From: Zea mays
Taxonomy: Eukaryota > Streptophyta > Magnoliopsida > Poales > Poaceae
DNA: 64,000 nucleotides
Direction of reading: 5' to 3'
Assembly: GCF_902167145.1 (NCBI RefSeq)
Contig: NC_050105.1
Span: 140,601,988-140,665,987, forward strand
In this document: one piece after another, positions 49,601 to 52,600 of the stretch
Layout of the letters: every line of letters begins with the position of its first letter
Numbering within the stretch: the stretch's first letter is position 1
Made by a program: the position numbers and the translations under genes
Notes under the pieces: model-generated
What the model saw: only the letters and a program-made list of their open reading frames with translations
What the model was told of the DNA's origin: nothing
Database searches by the model: none

Positions 49601-52600
49601 CGTGGCCTCCGGCCAGGCGCGGCCCAGCGCGAGTGCGGCCTGGGGAAGGGGAGCCGCCGGCGGGAGGGGAGAGGCGGGCGCTGCGCGCAGGGGCGGCGGC
49701 GCGTAGGAAGGCCGCGGACGCCGAGCGCGAACGGCCGCCGTCAGGGGAGGCAGCAGGCGCGGGTGGGTAGGTGCCGCCCCGGGAGGGAGGAGCCTCTCGG
49801 GGACGGCGGCGGGGAAGCCTGTGGGGTGGGAGGCGTCCGCTGGAAAACCCTAAACCTAATCCTCTGATACCATGTTGAAGAGTGAACTGTTTTATGTATT
49901 GCATAGAGGGGGACTACAATATATAGAGACACAGGAAACCCTAACCCTAATGGGCCGGCAGCCCAACAGTGGTGCCGGCCCACATACACTCACACACACA
50001 GTCTAACATCCCCCCGCAGTTGCAATGGGGGCACCACACACGATGAGATTGGAGTAGGTACCGAAGGTAGGAGCCGACGGGTTGAAAATATCGACACACG
50101 GCCCAGGTCCAGGCCCAATAATATGCACGCCTATAATACATTTAATCTGATCATGATCATTGTGCAAAAAAATTGCAGGTACCATTTTTGTTGTTTGCTT
50201 CATAGTTACCAGCAGGTCAGCTGAGTCCATTCATAATCCTAGTGCCAGCTATTTCCAATTTGTACTCTATTTATTATATCCTTACATTCATTATCTTCTC
50301 TTGGTTTCAGTTTATGGGCTTCAGCAATAATTTTAACTGTGCTAGCAATGATAGTCTTGGATATGATGGTATGTTTGATGTTCTTTTAAGAATGCATACT
50401 CTTGGAGTTTGAATACATTTGAGAACTGTGTAGCTTAATTATTTACTCCTAGTGAGTTTATAATGTACATACCAGATTTGAAGTATGCTATTAAACAAAC
50501 CTCCTAAATTATAGGACTCACCCATTGGTGAAGCCTGTGGATGTGTTACCTAGCTATGCTACAACTTGTAATAATCATGCTGAAATATATTTTTTTATCT
50601 CGAATACGCAAGCGAGATGTATATCATTGTATTAAGAAGAGAAGAGAGTCCGAAACAGACTTCACCCTCTACCCGGACCCAGTAGAGGGTTGCCAAAACA
50701 AAACAAGCCCTATAGCTGACCTCTGTCCTAGACCCTGAACTTGACCTAGAGCTTGTTGGTTATCAACTCCTGCAAGATACCAAAAACAACCTTTATGAGA
50801 AGCGGAGAGCCGACTACATACAAGGACACTTCCTATCAAAAACTATAGCATTCCTATGTTTCCAAAGCATCCAAGCACCCAATATTATCACCGAATTGAC
50901 AATTTTCTGTCACTGAAATATAAAAATGCAACCTTTATGATTGAATCTAGAAAAGTGTCCCTTTTCATCACCTGCCATTACTGGCATGTACTGCGCTCCT
51001 AGGTATTTTTGTATATAATTATCCCTCCGTCCCAATTTATAATTTGTTTGACTTTTTTGTGCCAAGTTTGACCGTCTCATCTTATTCAATTTTTTTTGAA
51101 AAAACAGAAAATTTAAAGACATACTTAAAGTATATTATATGCTAAACAATATCACAGTATTGTTTTCCTAGATGGATTCTTTCCTAGGGGCTTTCCTGGC
51201 AGTGTGGGGTTTTTTTGTTTTCCTAGATGGATTCCTTCTTATATGCGTGTTTCTGGCCCCCGTGAGGGGTCTTTTGCATTGGGCCTTCCTTTAGACTCTG
51301 GTTTCTTTTTCTTCTTAATATAATGAGGTATAAGATGAGCCTGTCAAACTTAGGATAAAAAAGTCAAACAAAATATAAGTTGGAACGGAGGAAGTATATA
51401 TATAACCTTTATAACCTTAGTTTATATGATGATAGGGAACTACAGTACAATTTTACGCCCCTAGTAATGATATTCATTCCATCTCTTGCAATGCTAAATT
51501 ACCGTTTACTCTAATTTTTATTTTCCTTTTTGTCCTGAAATTGTTGGCAGGGGGTGATGGCCATCCTTGGTATTCAGCTCAATGCAATTTCTGTTGTAAA
51601 CCTTGTTATGTCGATAGGAATTGCTGTCGAGTTCTGTGTTCATATCACGCATGCCTTTATGGTAGGTTCATTGTACATTTGGAAATATCAGTCCCAATTC
51701 TTTGATTTTTGCTGAGTTATGTGATCATTGGAAAGTTCTAACCCTAACATCTTCGTACTGCATTTGAAGAATCTAAAAGGTTTGGCATGAAGATGCCACA
51801 CTTTTCAGTCCATTTCCTCTGTACTTTGTTTCACATAATTTCACTTGTCATGAAACCTGTCGAGCAGTATTTGCATTTTAATTAAATATATTTTGTGACT
51901 TTGTGTACAGTCTGCATAAGTTCCCATAGCAAGGAACAGGATAATTCTAATGCTACACAATCCATTCAAACAGAACTGCATAGCTGCTTGGTTCTGATAC
52001 AATTACANNNNNNNNNNNNNCACACACACCATGACTTAACACTTAGTTTCTCTTATTGTTTTATAGATTGGCACTGGGGACAAAGAAACTCGTGCAAGGC
52101 AGGCTCTATCCACGATGGGTGCGTCTGTATTCAGGTTAGAGATTGCATTCTCCTAAGGAAATAAGAAACAGGAAGAAGATTAAGCTTTAATCGGTGGAAT
52201 ACTTTAAGGTCCCGTTTGTTTTCTTTCATTTTGAGGAACTGAAATCTTACTAATGGAATAGGCTATTTTTTTTAGAATGTGACATTCCACCACTTTCCAA
52301 AGTTATCATATAAGCCTATCTCAAATTTATGGGGCGAGAGATGGAAATTGATTCTATAGATTTACATGCTATTTTTCCGATGTACAACTTATAACACACT
52401 CTTCTAATTGCTTTGCTATAATATAAATATAGTATATAACTATCTCTCTCATATGATTTAGGATAATATACAAATATATTACATATATAAATATATGAGC
52501 TTAATTAGTTTTGTCTAAATTATAATTATTAAAATGGAATTCAATTCCAACAAAACAAACGGGGCCTAATTGATTTTACAACTTATCCTTGGTTGATTGA

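Noticed and set aside
48942..49904. Long minus-strand ORF (320 codons), Pro/Arg/Ser-rich
   Set aside because: GC-rich interior of a non-autonomous LTR element; several frames are open and no conserved domain is visible.
49873..50087. Treating 215 bp as the LTR length
   Set aside because: The primer-binding site, polypurine tract and TG...CA ends all fix the LTR at 136 bp.
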